Assembly: GCA_013289765.1 (NCBI GenBank)
Contig: JABCZI010000002.1
Location: 372,001 to 436,000, forward strand
From: Acidobacteriota bacterium
Lineage (GTDB): Bacteria; Acidobacteriota; Terriglobia; Terriglobales; Acidobacteriaceae
Length of the DNA stretch: 64,000 bases
Direction: 5' to 3'
Numbering within the stretch: position 1 is the first letter of the stretch; each line of letters starts with the position of its first letter. Positions 34,580-43,813 of this stretch are shown here, in pieces. The notes below the pieces were generated by a model. The model was not told the origin of the DNA. It made no database searches and was given only the letters and a program-made list of their open reading frames with translations. A program made the position numbers and the translations under genes.

Positions 34580-36178
34580 ATGGATGATCGAAAAAACGAA
34601 CGTTTTGGACGCTACGAAATCCTGACCGAGTTGGGGCGGGGCGCCATGGGCATTGTCTACAAGGCCCACGATCCGAAGATTAACCGCGTGGTCGCGGTAA
34701 AGACGTTTTCCCTGGCCGGTCAACCTCCCGAGGAGGAGGCGGAATATCGAGAGCGATTCTTCCGGGAAGCAGAAGCGGCGGGGCGCCTGTCGCATCCCGG
34801 CATCGTTACCGTCTTCGATGTCGGCGAGGAGCCGGAAACGCGCGCTCCTTACATTGTGATGGAGTATGTGGCTGGGCAGTCGCTTGATAAGTTACTGTTA
34901 TCGCGCGAAGACCGCAAATTGCCGGCCGACGTTGCCCTCCAGATTGCGCTCGAACTGGCGGAAGCTATGGATTGCGCCCATGGTCAAGGTGTCGTTCATC
35001 GCGATCTCAAGCCGGCAAACATCCTGCTCACCGAAGATGGCCATGCCAAGATCGCCGACTTCGGTATCGCCAAGCTCAACCTCTCCACCGCAACTTCGAC
35101 AGGTCGCACGTTGGGCACCCCTGCGTTTATGTCGCCGGAACAATTGAATGACGAGCCCGTCGATGGCCGCTCGGATATTTTTTCTCTGGGTGTCATTCTG
35201 TATACGCTGCTGACCGGCTACCGGCCCTTTCAAGGGAACAGCGCGCTCACGGTGGCATTCAAGGTAGTCCATCGGAATCCCATCCCGGCTACTATTCTGG
35301 ATACCGAATTACCCCCCGGACTCGACTACATCATCTCGCGCGCCATTGCGAAAGATCCTTCGCAGCGTTACCAGCGTGGCATGGAAATGGTATTTGACAT
35401 TCAGGAATTGCGGGGAGGGAGCGAACCCTGGAGCAAGGCGAAGCATCCGGATTCAACACCCGGCGCCACTCAAGCGCAAAACGGAAAACCGAGCCCCTCA
35501 GCGTTTATTACCCAATTAACCGGCGGAAAGAAGCATTCATCGGGTAAGCGCGGTGTCGCGGTTGAGCGCGCCGCGGCCCAGCATCTGCTGCAAAACATGC
35601 GGAAGCACCCTCTTCCCGCAGTCCTCTTTTTCATTGGACTTGTTCTGTTCGGATTGCGAATCGTCCCGTTCGGTTCGCTGAGGCAACAGCCCGAGAAAAT
35701 GCTAGCGACCCGAACGGTCCCGCCGCCGCCCTCGTCCGCATTCTTGGTTCACTCCCGAAAAATGACGCCTGCGCCGGTAGCAATTAAACCTCAAGACTCC
35801 ATCTCGAGAAGCAATTCGTCCACTCCTAAGTTAATTCCGGCAAGCGCAGCCTCTGGGCCCGCCATGCTCGAAATCGAAATCGACCACAAATTCGCCGAGG
35901 CCCGTATGTCCATCTGGGTCGATGACGAACTCACTTACACTCACCCGTTACAGGCAACGGACAAAAAGCGTTTAGTGATATTCCATCGCTTCCAGGGGCA
36001 TGAATTCCATGCGGTGCAGATCCCTGCCGGAAAGCACCGCCTCCGGGTGCAGGTGAATCCAGGCGCGGGCGCGAACGAGCAAACCGCAATAGCCGAAGGA
36101 GAGTTCGACTCCGGTGCGGAAAAGATGCTGCGCATTCAATTCAGCAAGAGCGGCGAAATGACTCTGAGTCTGGACTAG
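34580..36178 (+). CDS. Transmembrane eukaryotic-type Ser/Thr protein kinase
   Basis: 532 residues. The kinase domain (about 10-275) is complete: glycine loop LGRGAMGIVY, catalytic lysine in VVAVKTF, HRDLKPANILL catalytic loop, DFGIAK, and the activation-segment end MSPEQL. A basic juxtamembrane stretch leads to one membrane helix (HPLPAVLFFIGLVLFGLRIV, about 349-368), then a Pro/Ser-rich linker and a small beta-rich outer domain (MLEIEIDHKFAEARMSIWVD) that may be the sensor. Targets unknown. No ribosome site is evident before the ATG, but the conserved MDDRKNERFGRYEIL start supports it. Confidence 0.92.
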   Translation: MDDRKNERFGRYEILTELGRGAMGIVYKAHDPKINRVVAVKTFSLAGQPPEEEAEYRERFFREAEAAGRLSHPGIVTVFDVGEEPETRAPYIVMEYVAGQSLDKLLLSREDRKLPADVALQIALELAEAMDCAHGQGVVHRDLKPANILLTEDGHAKIADFGIAKLNLSTATSTGRTLGTPAFMSPEQLNDEPVDGRSDIFSLGVILYTLLTGYRPFQGNSALTVAFKVVHRNPIPATILDTELPPGLDYIISRAIAKDPSQRYQRGMEMVFDIQELRGGSEPWSKAKHPDSTPGATQAQNGKPSPSAFITQLTGGKKHSSGKRGVAVERAAAQHLLQNMRKHPLPAVLFFIGLVLFGLRIVPFGSLRQQPEKMLATRTVPPPPSSAFLVHSRKMTPAPVAIKPQDSISRSNSSTPKLIPASAASGPAMLEIEIDHKFAEARMSIWVDDELTYTHPLQATDKKRLVIFHRFQGHEFHAVQIPAGKHRLRVQVNPGAGANEQTAIAEGEFDSGAEKMLRIQFSKSGEMTLSLD

Positions 36179-36232
36179 CCAGGCTGATTGTCGCTAGCGC
36201 ATCGAACTCGCTTTGATCTTGGAAACAAGCGA

Positions 36233-37408
36233 TTACTGTTTTCCCTTCGGAGGCCTCGCTTCGCTTTGATGGGGCTGTTGCCGTTGCTGCATCTGTTGTT
36301 GCTGCGTTGTATGCCTTTGCTGCAACTGTTGCGTCTGTTGCTGATGGCGTTGTTCCAACTGCTGAGTTTTTGCTTGCGCATCTCTCTGTTGGGCTAGCCG
36401 TTGGTGATCCTGTTCCTGCTGCTGCTGCAGTTTCTGCCGTTCCCTATCCTGCTGCGTGTACATCTTTTGCTGCTGCTTCTGGTATTTCTGGTCGAGCTTC
36501 GGATTGCCGGTGCTCGGAGGCGCCGGACGCTGTGCAGGCGGAAGGTCTCTGACATGCACATTGTTATTGGAGTTGTTCGACGGCCGGGAATCATTATTTG
36601 CCGAGCGACTCGCCGATTCCCCGCTAGGCTGTCCCGCTCTGCCGCGATTCGCGGGTGGATGATAGGGCGCTCCCGCTTCGCGCGCTGGCACTGCCGCCGC
36701 CCGGTCGTTGAGTGCTCCGGGCCTTGCAGTCGCGGCAATTGGGGGCCGGCCTTGATTCACTGACGCACGCAGCTCGCGGTTGCTTCGAGCCGCCTGTATA
36801 TGCTGCGATTGAGCTGCCACCGGCGGTAGGTGTCTTTCGCGCGCCACCGCTTCTTGTTGCGGCGAAGGCCGCGCACTGATCCCACCATTGCCACCGTTAT
36901 AACTGACGCGATTCACCCGGTTTTCATTCACCACTCGGTTCTCGTAAACATTGTGGACGATTGTCACGTTCACATTGTTCACTGCCCGGTTATAAAAGAA
37001 TCGCCCGCTTTCCCAACGTCCACCCTCATACCCTTCGCCGAAGTAGCCGAATCCGTAGTAAATGCCCCCGTAGAAACCCACTTGCGGTCCCCAGTATCCC
37101 TCGTGGAAAATAAACGCTTCACCGCCCCACCCCCACCATGCCGGAGTCCATAGGTAACCAACTTCCGGAGCCTCCACCCACGTGCCCGGCACCCAGTAAT
37201 AATCGCCGTCATCATCGTCCCAAGCCCAATAGCCGGGCGTCCAGATATAGCCGTCACCTGGACAAACTGGTTGATCGTAGACCGGCAGCGCCGGAGGCGC
37301 GAACGTGACCGACACGGCAAACTGCCCCACGGACGCTGCCGCCAGGGCTAAAAAGACCGCAGCGCTTGACAGAGAGTAGCGAACCACAGAACTCACAGAG
37401 AAGCTCAT
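36233..37408 (-). CDS. Secreted WXXGXW-repeat protein with a Gln-rich tail
   Basis: 391 residues with a signal peptide. Residues about 40-130 hold aromatic, Gly-rich repeats of the BcpO/WXXGXW type (GYIWTPGYWAWDDDDGDYYW; VPGTWVEAPEVGYLWTP; YWGPQVGFYGG). The middle is Asn/Arg-rich; the last 100 residues are a very Gln-rich, charged coiled-coil segment (QKMYTQQDRERQKLQQQQ). Such proteins are common in the envelopes of soil Proteobacteria and Acidobacteriota; function unknown. AAAGGAAA upstream of the ATG. Confidence 0.75.
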   Translation of the reverse strand: MSFSVSSVVRYSLSSAAVFLALAAASVGQFAVSVTFAPPALPVYDQPVCPGDGYIWTPGYWAWDDDDGDYYWVPGTWVEAPEVGYLWTPAWWGWGGEAFIFHEGYWGPQVGFYGGIYYGFGYFGEGYEGGRWESGRFFYNRAVNNVNVTIVHNVYENRVVNENRVNRVSYNGGNGGISARPSPQQEAVARERHLPPVAAQSQHIQAARSNRELRASVNQGRPPIAATARPGALNDRAAAVPAREAGAPYHPPANRGRAGQPSGESASRSANNDSRPSNNSNNNVHVRDLPPAQRPAPPSTGNPKLDQKYQKQQQKMYTQQDRERQKLQQQQEQDHQRLAQQRDAQAKTQQLEQRHQQQTQQLQQRHTTQQQQMQQRQQPHQSEARPPKGKQ

Positions 37409-37659
37409 ACGCGTTGTTTCCTTTCAACTTAACGATTGGTCACTCCGTTATGGCCAGCGAGATCTGACGGAATTACAGAAACAAAATTTCAGTTTCGCGG
37501 TAAACCTACGCTTGGATGTCTTTAATCGTCCGTAGGTAGCCTCCCCTGATAGGAGCTTCAGGGAACAGGAGTTCAGGAACTCGGAGCAGCCCACGGAACG
37601 AGCTACCGTCTTTTCAGGAATGGAAATGGAATCAAATACCAGACCTGGATAGCTCCGTC

Positions 37660-38187
37660 TTAAGCCGCAGCCGTGACGGACATCAGGGTTTCTTCCAGCG
37701 TACTCGTCTCCTGGGCTCCGCTATGCCGCAATACTTCTCGCGCCCAAAGAGTCTTGGCGTTCTCGTCGCAGGATACATAAATCAAAACTCCCAAACGACT
37801 CAACTGGTCCTCAAACCGGGTCGCCTCGTGCTCTGAAAAACCCAGCCCTACCAGAGTCCTGGCATTCCCGCAGAGGGCCGGAGCCTCTCGCGCCACCATA
37901 AGAGCGTGCAGAAACACCCGCGACCGGATAAAGAAACCAACGCTCGGAATCAGCACCGCGCCAAAAGCCGAGAGCCACCCAATCATTCCAGCGCTCGCGT
38001 CAGTATCTTCCTGATCGGTGGCAAACAGGCTGGCCTCCCGGACCATCGAAGCTATGGGATGCGAAGGCGACAGCATCATGCAAATATCTTCGTTCTCAAA
38101 CCCAGCCTGGTTTAAATTGCGCACGATGTCCGTTAAGACGACATCTTGGGAATAGATTCCGTAAGCGGCTGCTGTGGTGGTGGCCAT
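37660..38187 (-). CDS. YflT/DUF1269-like stress protein
   Basis: 175 residues. Two alpha-beta halves resembling general-stress protein 17M folds flank a short glycine-containing hydrophobic stretch (MIGWLSAFGAVLIPSVGFFI, about 68-87). The N-terminal part reads GIYSQDVVLTDIVRNLNQAGF and the C-terminal part GLGFSEHEATRFEDQLSRLG, the typical alternation of this family. CGGAG stands before ATG. Such proteins are often induced by stress and may associate with membranes. Function unknown. Confidence 0.6.
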   Translation of the reverse strand: MATTTAAAYGIYSQDVVLTDIVRNLNQAGFENEDICMMLSPSHPIASMVREASLFATDQEDTDASAGMIGWLSAFGAVLIPSVGFFIRSRVFLHALMVAREAPALCGNARTLVGLGFSEHEATRFEDQLSRLGVLIYVSCDENAKTLWAREVLRHSGAQETSTLEETLMSVTAAA

Positions 38188-38405
38188 GGCAAAGCTCCGT
38201 GTTGGCGTTTTCTGTTTCCCGGTTACGTGAGAGCGGTTATGGGATAGGTCCTGACAAACCCTTCGCCTTAGGTCCGGCTAGGTACGGGGTCGACGGCGAT
38301 CCCCTCGTGACGATCCGAGGTTATAAGCTCAGCCCGGGGATTAAACTCGGGTAAATCATGTAATTTAACGGGAATTATTCGCAATTATCACAGATTTAGC
38401 CCCTC
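38188..38405. other. Intergenic region between divergent genes
   Basis: Part of a 417-base gap between the divergent stress-protein and secreted-protein genes. It holds a short CCCG/CGGG hairpin near 38333-38352 but no supported gene. The other half of the gap holds the sigma-54 promoter and a repeat described separately. Confidence 0.4.
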
Positions 38406-38424
38406 ACCGTTTACCGTAAACCGT
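38406..38424. promoter_or_regulatory. Heptad repeat/palindrome upstream of a sigma-54 promoter
   Basis: ACCGT occurs three times with a seven-base period (38406, 38413, 38420), and inside them GTTTAC-C-GTAAAC (38409-38421) is a perfect 13-base inverted repeat. Its centre lies about 145 bases before the predicted sigma-54 start site, the usual distance for an enhancer-binding activator site. No protein can be assigned. Confidence 0.5.
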
Positions 38425-38534
38425 CCCCGCTACTGCGCCGGGCAAGACTTTCTCTCTCTTGGCTTAAAGTTCATAGCAGCGCGGTGAGTCCTAAACTGAA
38501 TCGCCGCATTTGCGCCCTATCAGGCCCAGTCGGA

Positions 38535-38551
38535 TTGGCACGGTTTTTGCA
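38535..38551 (+). promoter_or_regulatory. Sigma-54 promoter
   Basis: TTGGCACGGTTTTTGCA matches the -24/-12 consensus TGGCACG-N4-TTGCW at every conserved base; GG at 38537-38538 and GC at 38549-38550 have the required spacing. The predicted start is about 38562, giving a 43-base leader for the gene at 38605. Transcription would need RpoN and an ATP-dependent activator, neither in this window. Confidence 0.85.
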
Positions 38552-38604
38552 GGACCATCCTGAGACGCACGGGTCGAACAAGACACGCACATTGGAGGTC
38601 TTAC

Positions 38605-38997
38605 ATGAAACGCCTTCTGCAGCAATTCTCCTTGGCTGCGGCCTTAACTCTACTTACTATGACTCTGGGACCGCATCTGCGCGCGCAACAAGCCGACCAA
38701 GATCCCTCTGCAGCGGCTCCCGCGAAGACAAATCCCGCTGTTCCACAAGCGCAACAAAACGAAGCTCAAATGCCTGCCTCTGGCGAGGCCACCACGCGCG
38801 ACGCCAAGACTTTCACCGGCCTCGTCGTGAAGGAAGCGGGACAAATCGTTTTAAAAGATCCGGTCACAAAAGTTACCTACAAGCTTGATGACCCTGCGAA
38901 AGCCAAACAGTATCTAGGCAAGCAAGTGAAGGCGACCGGCAAGCTGGACATGAATACAAACACAATCCAGCTTGACCATATCGCGCCGATTTCGTGA
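38605..38997 (+). CDS. Small secreted protein under sigma-54 control
   Basis: 130 residues. Signal peptide (about 1-27, ending GPHLRA), an Ala/Pro/Gln-rich linker, then a compact beta domain of about 60 residues (TFTGLVVKEAGQIVLKDPV; YLGKQVKATGKLDMNTNTI), like the small DUF5818-type domains of Acidobacteriota; the family name is tentative. TTGGAGG precedes the ATG. The stop codon lies in the first unit of a 15-base tandem repeat. It is the only gene between the sigma-54 promoter and galM, which has its own leader. Function unknown. Confidence 0.7.
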   Translation: MKRLLQQFSLAAALTLLTMTLGPHLRAQQADQDPSAAAPAKTNPAVPQAQQNEAQMPASGEATTRDAKTFTGLVVKEAGQIVLKDPVTKVTYKLDDPAKAKQYLGKQVKATGKLDMNTNTIQLDHIAPIS

Positions 38998-39032
38998 ACC
39001 AAGATTTTGTGAATCAAGATTTCGTGATCCGA
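38988..39032 (+). repeat. Three-copy 15-base tandem repeat at the 3' end of a gene
   Basis: GATTTCGTGAACCAA, GATTTTGTGAATCAA and GATTTCGTGATCCGA follow each other without gaps, with two to four differences between units. The stop codon TGA of the upstream gene is in the first unit, and a TGA occurs at the same place in every unit, so copy-number change cannot alter the protein. Confidence 0.85.
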
Positions 39033-39266
39033 AAGACAGAGGGTCTTCAAACAGATCTTTCTTGAAAGAGTTTTTCCTCGGAACGGTATATGTGGGGACC
39101 CCGGCTGTCTCCAGTCGAGCGAAGGTCGACAACTCTAGTGGTCACGACAGGCCCGGCTAGCCTACTAACGGTCAGCGTGCATCTTTGCCCGAACCCCTAT
39201 ACCATCCTTCAGGAGTCTGGCGCTTGTCCGCACTCAAGACAGCGTGAGTAAATTCCGGAGGAAAAC

Positions 39267-40391
39267 ATGTTGTTACAAAAATTAAGATATTTATTTGCGC
39301 CGCTGGCTGCTCTCATGATTTTTACCGCAACTTGTCCCGCCAAGACCGCAGTCAACAAGCAAGCCTTTGGGAAAACTCCGGAGGGAACGCCCGTCGAACT
39401 CTACACCCTGAAAGATGGCAAGATCGAAGTCGGCATCATCACTTACGGAGGAATCGTCGTCTCGCTGCGCGTGCCAGATCGAAATGGTAGGCTCGACGAT
39501 GTTGTGCTGGGTGTCGATTCAGTCGAGAAATATGTTAGCCAGACTGCGCATTTCGGCGGCATCGTCGGCCGCTACGCGAATCGTATCGCGCATGGCACCT
39601 TCCAACTCGATGGCAACACTTATCACATTCCGAAGAACGACGGCGATAACGCTCTGCACGGAGGACTGGTCGGCTTCGACAAGGTCGTCTGGGAAGCGAA
39701 AGAGATTTCGGATGGTGTTGAACTCACCCATGTGAGCAAAGATGGCGATCAGGGTTTTCCCGGCACGCTCACCGCGCATGTGCGCTACACCGTAAGCGGC
39801 GGCGCTCTGCAAATCGAATATTCCGCCACCACTGACAAAGACACCGTCCTCAATCTCACCAACCATTCCTATTTCAACCTGAAGGGCCAGGGCAACGGCG
39901 ATGTTCTGGATACCGTGCTCGAGATCGACGCTTCCCGCTTCACTCCTGTCGACGCAACCCTCATTCCCACCGGCGAACTGAAATCGGTGGATGGCACGCC
40001 GTTCGACTTTCGTAAGCCGCATGCAATCGGAGAGCGGATCAACGCCGACGACCCTCAACTCCGCCTCGGCCACGGCTACGATCACAACTTCGTACTGGAT
40101 CATGCCGAAAGCAAGTTATTGGAAGCAGCCGAAGCCTACGAGCCAGCCAGTGGCCGAACTCTAAAAGTATTGACGACCGAGCCTGGCGTTCAGCTCTACA
40201 CCGGAAATTTTCTCGACGGTTCAATTACGGGCAAAGAAGGCAAGGTGTACAAGGCGCGATATGCCTTCTGTCTGGAGACACAGCACTTCCCCGACTCTCC
40301 TAACCATCCCAAATTTCCCTCGACGGAATTGAAGCCAGGGCAGAAGTTTTACAGCGTAACCGTATACGAATTCGGCGTTCGCGCGCGTTAA
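39267..40391 (+). CDS. galM: Aldose 1-epimerase (mutarotase), exported
   Basis: Interconverts alpha and beta forms of galactose or glucose. 374 residues. A signal peptide (about 1-24, ending TATCPA) suggests export or lipid anchoring, unlike the cytoplasmic E. coli enzyme. Motifs: VGRYANRIAHGTF, the catalytic histidine in NLTNHSYFNLKG, GHGYDHNFVLD, and the catalytic glutamate near CLETQHFPDSPN. GGAGG precedes ATG. Its stop overlaps the stop of the convergent S9 peptidase by four bases. Likely acts on sugars in the periplasm before uptake. Confidence 0.94.
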   Translation: MLLQKLRYLFAPLAALMIFTATCPAKTAVNKQAFGKTPEGTPVELYTLKDGKIEVGIITYGGIVVSLRVPDRNGRLDDVVLGVDSVEKYVSQTAHFGGIVGRYANRIAHGTFQLDGNTYHIPKNDGDNALHGGLVGFDKVVWEAKEISDGVELTHVSKDGDQGFPGTLTAHVRYTVSGGALQIEYSATTDKDTVLNLTNHSYFNLKGQGNGDVLDTVLEIDASRFTPVDATLIPTGELKSVDGTPFDFRKPHAIGERINADDPQLRLGHGYDHNFVLDHAESKLLEAAEAYEPASGRTLKVLTTEPGVQLYTGNFLDGSITGKEGKVYKARYAFCLETQHFPDSPNHPKFPSTELKPGQKFYSVTVYEFGVRAR

Positions 40392-42397
40392 GGCGCTTTC
40401 GCAAACCATTCCTCGAACCACTCCAGCGAGCGCAATGTGTAATCACGCGCGTCGGCGGGCTTCTGGATTGCGTGCCCTTCATTGGGATAGACCACAAGCG
40501 TGACGGGTACATGCAGAGTTTTCAGAGCGTGCCACCATTCCACGGATTGCTCCATCGGCACTTCGCCGTCGCGGTCCCCCACCAGAATCAGCGTCGGCGT
40601 CTTCACCGCTTTTACAAAATGCATCGGATCGCTCTTGGCGTAGACCGCGGGATCGTCGTACACTGACGCCCCGAAGAATGGAATCATCCATTCATCGATA
40701 TCGTTGAGGCCGTAGTAACTCACCCAGTCCGAAAGTCCCGCTCCCGCAACCGCCGCCGCAAAGCGATGAGTTTGCGTCTCTGCCCACATCGTCATGTAGC
40801 CGCCGTAGCTGTGTCCGCGAATGCCCAGGCGCTTGGTGTCGATCCGATATTGTTTAGAAAGAGCATCCACGCCTGCCATGATGTCGCGATAATCGCCGCC
40901 GCCAAAATCTTTCACATTGGCCTGTGTGAACGCCTCGCCCTGTCCATAGCTGCCCCGCGGGTTTGGACACAATGAGAAATAGCCCATCGCAGATACCGCC
41001 CCCATCCCGCGCTCGTCCCAACGTGACATGCAGGCGGCGGATGGACCTCCGTGCACAGTCACGATAAGTGGATAAGTCTTCCCTGAATCGAAATCTTTGG
41101 GCAACATCAACCACCCCTGCACCCGCATCGTGCCGTTGTTCCAATGCACATTACGCATCTCGCCCCACGCCGGTTTAACTTCGGAGTTAAGGCTGGTGAG
41201 TTGCTTCCAACTGCCGATTGGACCAGCCCACACTTCAGGCGGAGTGCTTGCCGATTGTCGGACGATCGCAGTGACCACATGATCGCTGATTTGATCGCTG
41301 GTCTGATCGCTCGTCAACGAATGCCCCGAAATCCAAGCGTAGCCGGAAGGAGCAGCCATTTCCTCGCCCGTCCAGAGTGTCTTAGGCACACGGTCCCTGA
41401 GACTGACGCTGCCGAAGCTGGAATTCCCATCAACGTTTTGTGCGAAAGTGATCCGGTCCGAACCGGTCCATGACAGTGCGGAAGGCGACGATTTGATATT
41501 GGGAGTCAGATTTCGCGCGCCGCCGCCGGTGATTGGAACCACGTGAATGTCCCCGCCCGTGGAACCTTCGTCGCTCATCAGTCCTTCGATGAACGCCACG
41601 TTCTTCCCATCGATTGAAACGCGTGGTTCCGCTATTTGAAGCTTCGGTTTATAAATCTCGCGCATCTCACCGGTTTTCGCATTCGCCAGATATATACGCG
41701 CAATGTACCAGTTAGCGTCACCGGCGCCATGCGCCGCAGTCACCGCCCATGCTTGCCCGTCGGGAGTCCAGTCGTATTCGTAGACGTACATGTCAGCCGG
41801 AGTCGCTTGAGTCAGACGATCGGTTTCCAGGTCCACCACGGCAATCCGTTGCTCGTAAGCCTTCTCGTCGATAACGCCTGCGAGGGGCGTCATGGGTTGC
41901 AACGGACCCGCAATGCGCGGAATGCCTTCGATGAACAAAACGGCAAGCTTCAATCCGTCCGGAGAAAAGCGGGGAGACTCCGCATAACCCTTCAGTTCCG
42001 CATGTTTCACGGGCGCGCTTCCATCGGCCCCTGCAATCCAAACCTGAGCCGCGGGAACTTCGCCGGGAAGGTCAGCGATAAATGCCAGGCGTTTGCTATC
42101 TGCCGACCAGGCCACATCACGGAGTGGCAGTTTGCCCTCCACGGCAATTGCGCGGGAAGGCCCGCCGCTGACGGGAATTACCGCGAGTTCTCCTTTCACG
42201 AGGTATGCGACCTGGGTTCCGTCGGGAGAAATAGCAACCTGACCGATTCTTTTTGCATGCGGCATGGAGTCAAGTACCTTCGCAGCGTGGGATGAGACTG
42301 GTTGATCCTGCGCAAAGAGTGACGTACCGATGAACAACCATGCAGGAATTACGATTAAAACCGCAAAAAGAAGCCGTGAAGTTTTTCTTACATTCAT
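40388..42397 (-). CDS. Secreted S9-family prolyl oligopeptidase-type peptidase
   Basis: About 669 residues with a signal peptide (LLFAVLIVIPAWLFIGTSLFA). The N-terminal two thirds are a WD40-like beta-propeller (IGQVAISPDGTQVAYLV; VAWSADSKRLAFIADLPG; YDWTPDGQAWAVT). The C-terminal alpha/beta hydrolase domain has the nucleophile in GIRGHSYGGYMTMW, the acid in LVGDRDGEVP and the histidine in YPNEGHAIQ, a full catalytic triad. It probably cleaves short peptides in the periplasm. ATG 42397 is chosen as the start of the signal peptide over an upstream frame to 42463. Confidence 0.92.
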   Translation of the reverse strand: MNVRKTSRLLFAVLIVIPAWLFIGTSLFAQDQPVSSHAAKVLDSMPHAKRIGQVAISPDGTQVAYLVKGELAVIPVSGGPSRAIAVEGKLPLRDVAWSADSKRLAFIADLPGEVPAAQVWIAGADGSAPVKHAELKGYAESPRFSPDGLKLAVLFIEGIPRIAGPLQPMTPLAGVIDEKAYEQRIAVVDLETDRLTQATPADMYVYEYDWTPDGQAWAVTAAHGAGDANWYIARIYLANAKTGEMREIYKPKLQIAEPRVSIDGKNVAFIEGLMSDEGSTGGDIHVVPITGGGARNLTPNIKSSPSALSWTGSDRITFAQNVDGNSSFGSVSLRDRVPKTLWTGEEMAAPSGYAWISGHSLTSDQTSDQISDHVVTAIVRQSASTPPEVWAGPIGSWKQLTSLNSEVKPAWGEMRNVHWNNGTMRVQGWLMLPKDFDSGKTYPLIVTVHGGPSAACMSRWDERGMGAVSAMGYFSLCPNPRGSYGQGEAFTQANVKDFGGGDYRDIMAGVDALSKQYRIDTKRLGIRGHSYGGYMTMWAETQTHRFAAAVAGAGLSDWVSYYGLNDIDEWMIPFFGASVYDDPAVYAKSDPMHFVKAVKTPTLILVGDRDGEVPMEQSVEWWHALKTLHVPVTLVVYPNEGHAIQKPADARDYTLRSLEWFEEWFAKAP

Positions 42398-42488
42398 GGG
42401 GAAGGAGTATAGCTGGTTTGCAAATGGCATGCAGAGTGGTCTCGCGCCTTGCGATTCAAGCACCGGAGGGGGCCTGCAACTTTTCCAA

Positions 42489-43682
42489 TTATCTCCGCTC
42501 TGACGAAGTTTGCCGCAGCGCTATCCGCGTTCCCTTCAACTCAAAACGGCTATCGCGCCAAACGTAACGCAGGTTCAAATAACTGGCGAACCATACCGCA
42601 AACCCAAGCAGATCGCGCAGTGGATACAACCACGGCGCGCGCCGCACTTGCGGATCCCGAACCACCATCCAGCCCACCATCCACGCTTCTGCCAGCCGAT
42701 TGATCACAGCCACGCCCAACAGAAGGAGCCCTATTCCCCAGTGCCCCAACAACGCAGCCGCGAGAAATCCCAGCAAACCGTAAGGTATGGAGAAAATCAA
42801 TCCGCTCCCAAAATGTCCCTTGGGACGCGAATAGCGGGTGGTTTGCGCCCAGCGCAACTGGTTCTGCCACATGCGCCCGAACGATTTCTGATTCACTACA
42901 TGATCGATAACGTGTGCCGAGAGCACGACACGGTAACCCGCCTTCGCGATCAAGCTGCCGATGGCGAAATCGTTGGCAATATAGTCCTTCAGCGCATCGT
43001 AGCCGCCAATGCTCGCCAGAGAATCCTTTCGGACCACGGTCGTCGGACCCAATCCAAATTTCATTCCCTCCAGTAGATTCGCCACCAGTACTCCTGCCGT
43101 CATCTCCACCGACATACCGATTGCTGTGAGTCCGGAGAAAAATCCGGCTGCATTCTTGCCGCGATATACACACGTCACCATTCCAACCTGCGGATCGAGC
43201 AATGGTGCCGCAACCTCCCGCAAATAGTTAGACGAGACTTCCACGTCGCTGTCTGCGGTCACCAGAACTTCATGCGCGGCCGCCTCTGCCATGCAATGAA
43301 ACGAGTGGACCACAGGGTTTGGCCACAACGCGCCGGTCACCAGTACGCGGGTCGGAATGTGCGGGTAGCGGGCGCATACTGCCCGTACCACTTCGAGGGC
43401 GGAGTCATTCGCCTCATCCGCTGCAAACAGAATTTCATACGCGGGATAATTTTGCTGAAAAAAACTCTCGATGTTGCGTTCGAGCTGAGCCTCCATTCCG
43501 TGCACAGGTTTTAGCACGGAGACGGCTGGAAGGTGCGCGTCCTCGGGAATGGAACTCAATTGCTTCCGCGCGTCTGCCCGGAAGCGGATCACTCCCCCCA
43601 GCGCAAGCCCAAGAAATACGGCGGAAGATAGCGTTCCAATCAGCGCCACCGCCATAACGATATAGAGAATCAGCTCAATCAA
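42489..43682 (-). CDS. hpnI: Hopanoid-type glucosyltransferase HpnI (GT21)
   Basis: 397 residues, inner membrane. One N-terminal helix and two to three C-terminal helices flank a GT2/GT21 domain of the ceramide glucosyltransferase type: AVSVLKPVHGMEAQLERN, the VTADSDVEVS metal site, NDFAIGSLIAKAGY with the catalytic acid, and the QNQLRWAQTTR motif. HpnI adds N-acetylglucosamine to bacteriohopanetetrol. No other hopanoid gene (shc, hpnH, hpnK) is nearby, so assignment rests on family likeness; another lipid glycosyltransferase is possible. Confidence 0.8.
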   Translation of the reverse strand: MIELILYIVMAVALIGTLSSAVFLGLALGGVIRFRADARKQLSSIPEDAHLPAVSVLKPVHGMEAQLERNIESFFQQNYPAYEILFAADEANDSALEVVRAVCARYPHIPTRVLVTGALWPNPVVHSFHCMAEAAAHEVLVTADSDVEVSSNYLREVAAPLLDPQVGMVTCVYRGKNAAGFFSGLTAIGMSVEMTAGVLVANLLEGMKFGLGPTTVVRKDSLASIGGYDALKDYIANDFAIGSLIAKAGYRVVLSAHVIDHVVNQKSFGRMWQNQLRWAQTTRYSRPKGHFGSGLIFSIPYGLLGFLAAALLGHWGIGLLLLGVAVINRLAEAWMVGWMVVRDPQVRRAPWLYPLRDLLGFAVWFASYLNLRYVWRDSRFELKGTRIALRQTSSERR

Positions 43683-43813
43683 TTAGTTGTCCGGATCGCT
43701 TCGCAGTCCTGTAGCCAAAAGCGGCGCGCTCCAAACGGCGGCGGTACGCGCGATCAGAGCAAGTCACAATATACATTTTCGGGGGACGGCAGGTAAGCAG
43801 GATCAGCCGGCCA

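Noticed and set aside
41636..42295. A 219-codon open frame on the plus strand
   Set aside because: Antisense to the S9 peptidase gene and without family features.
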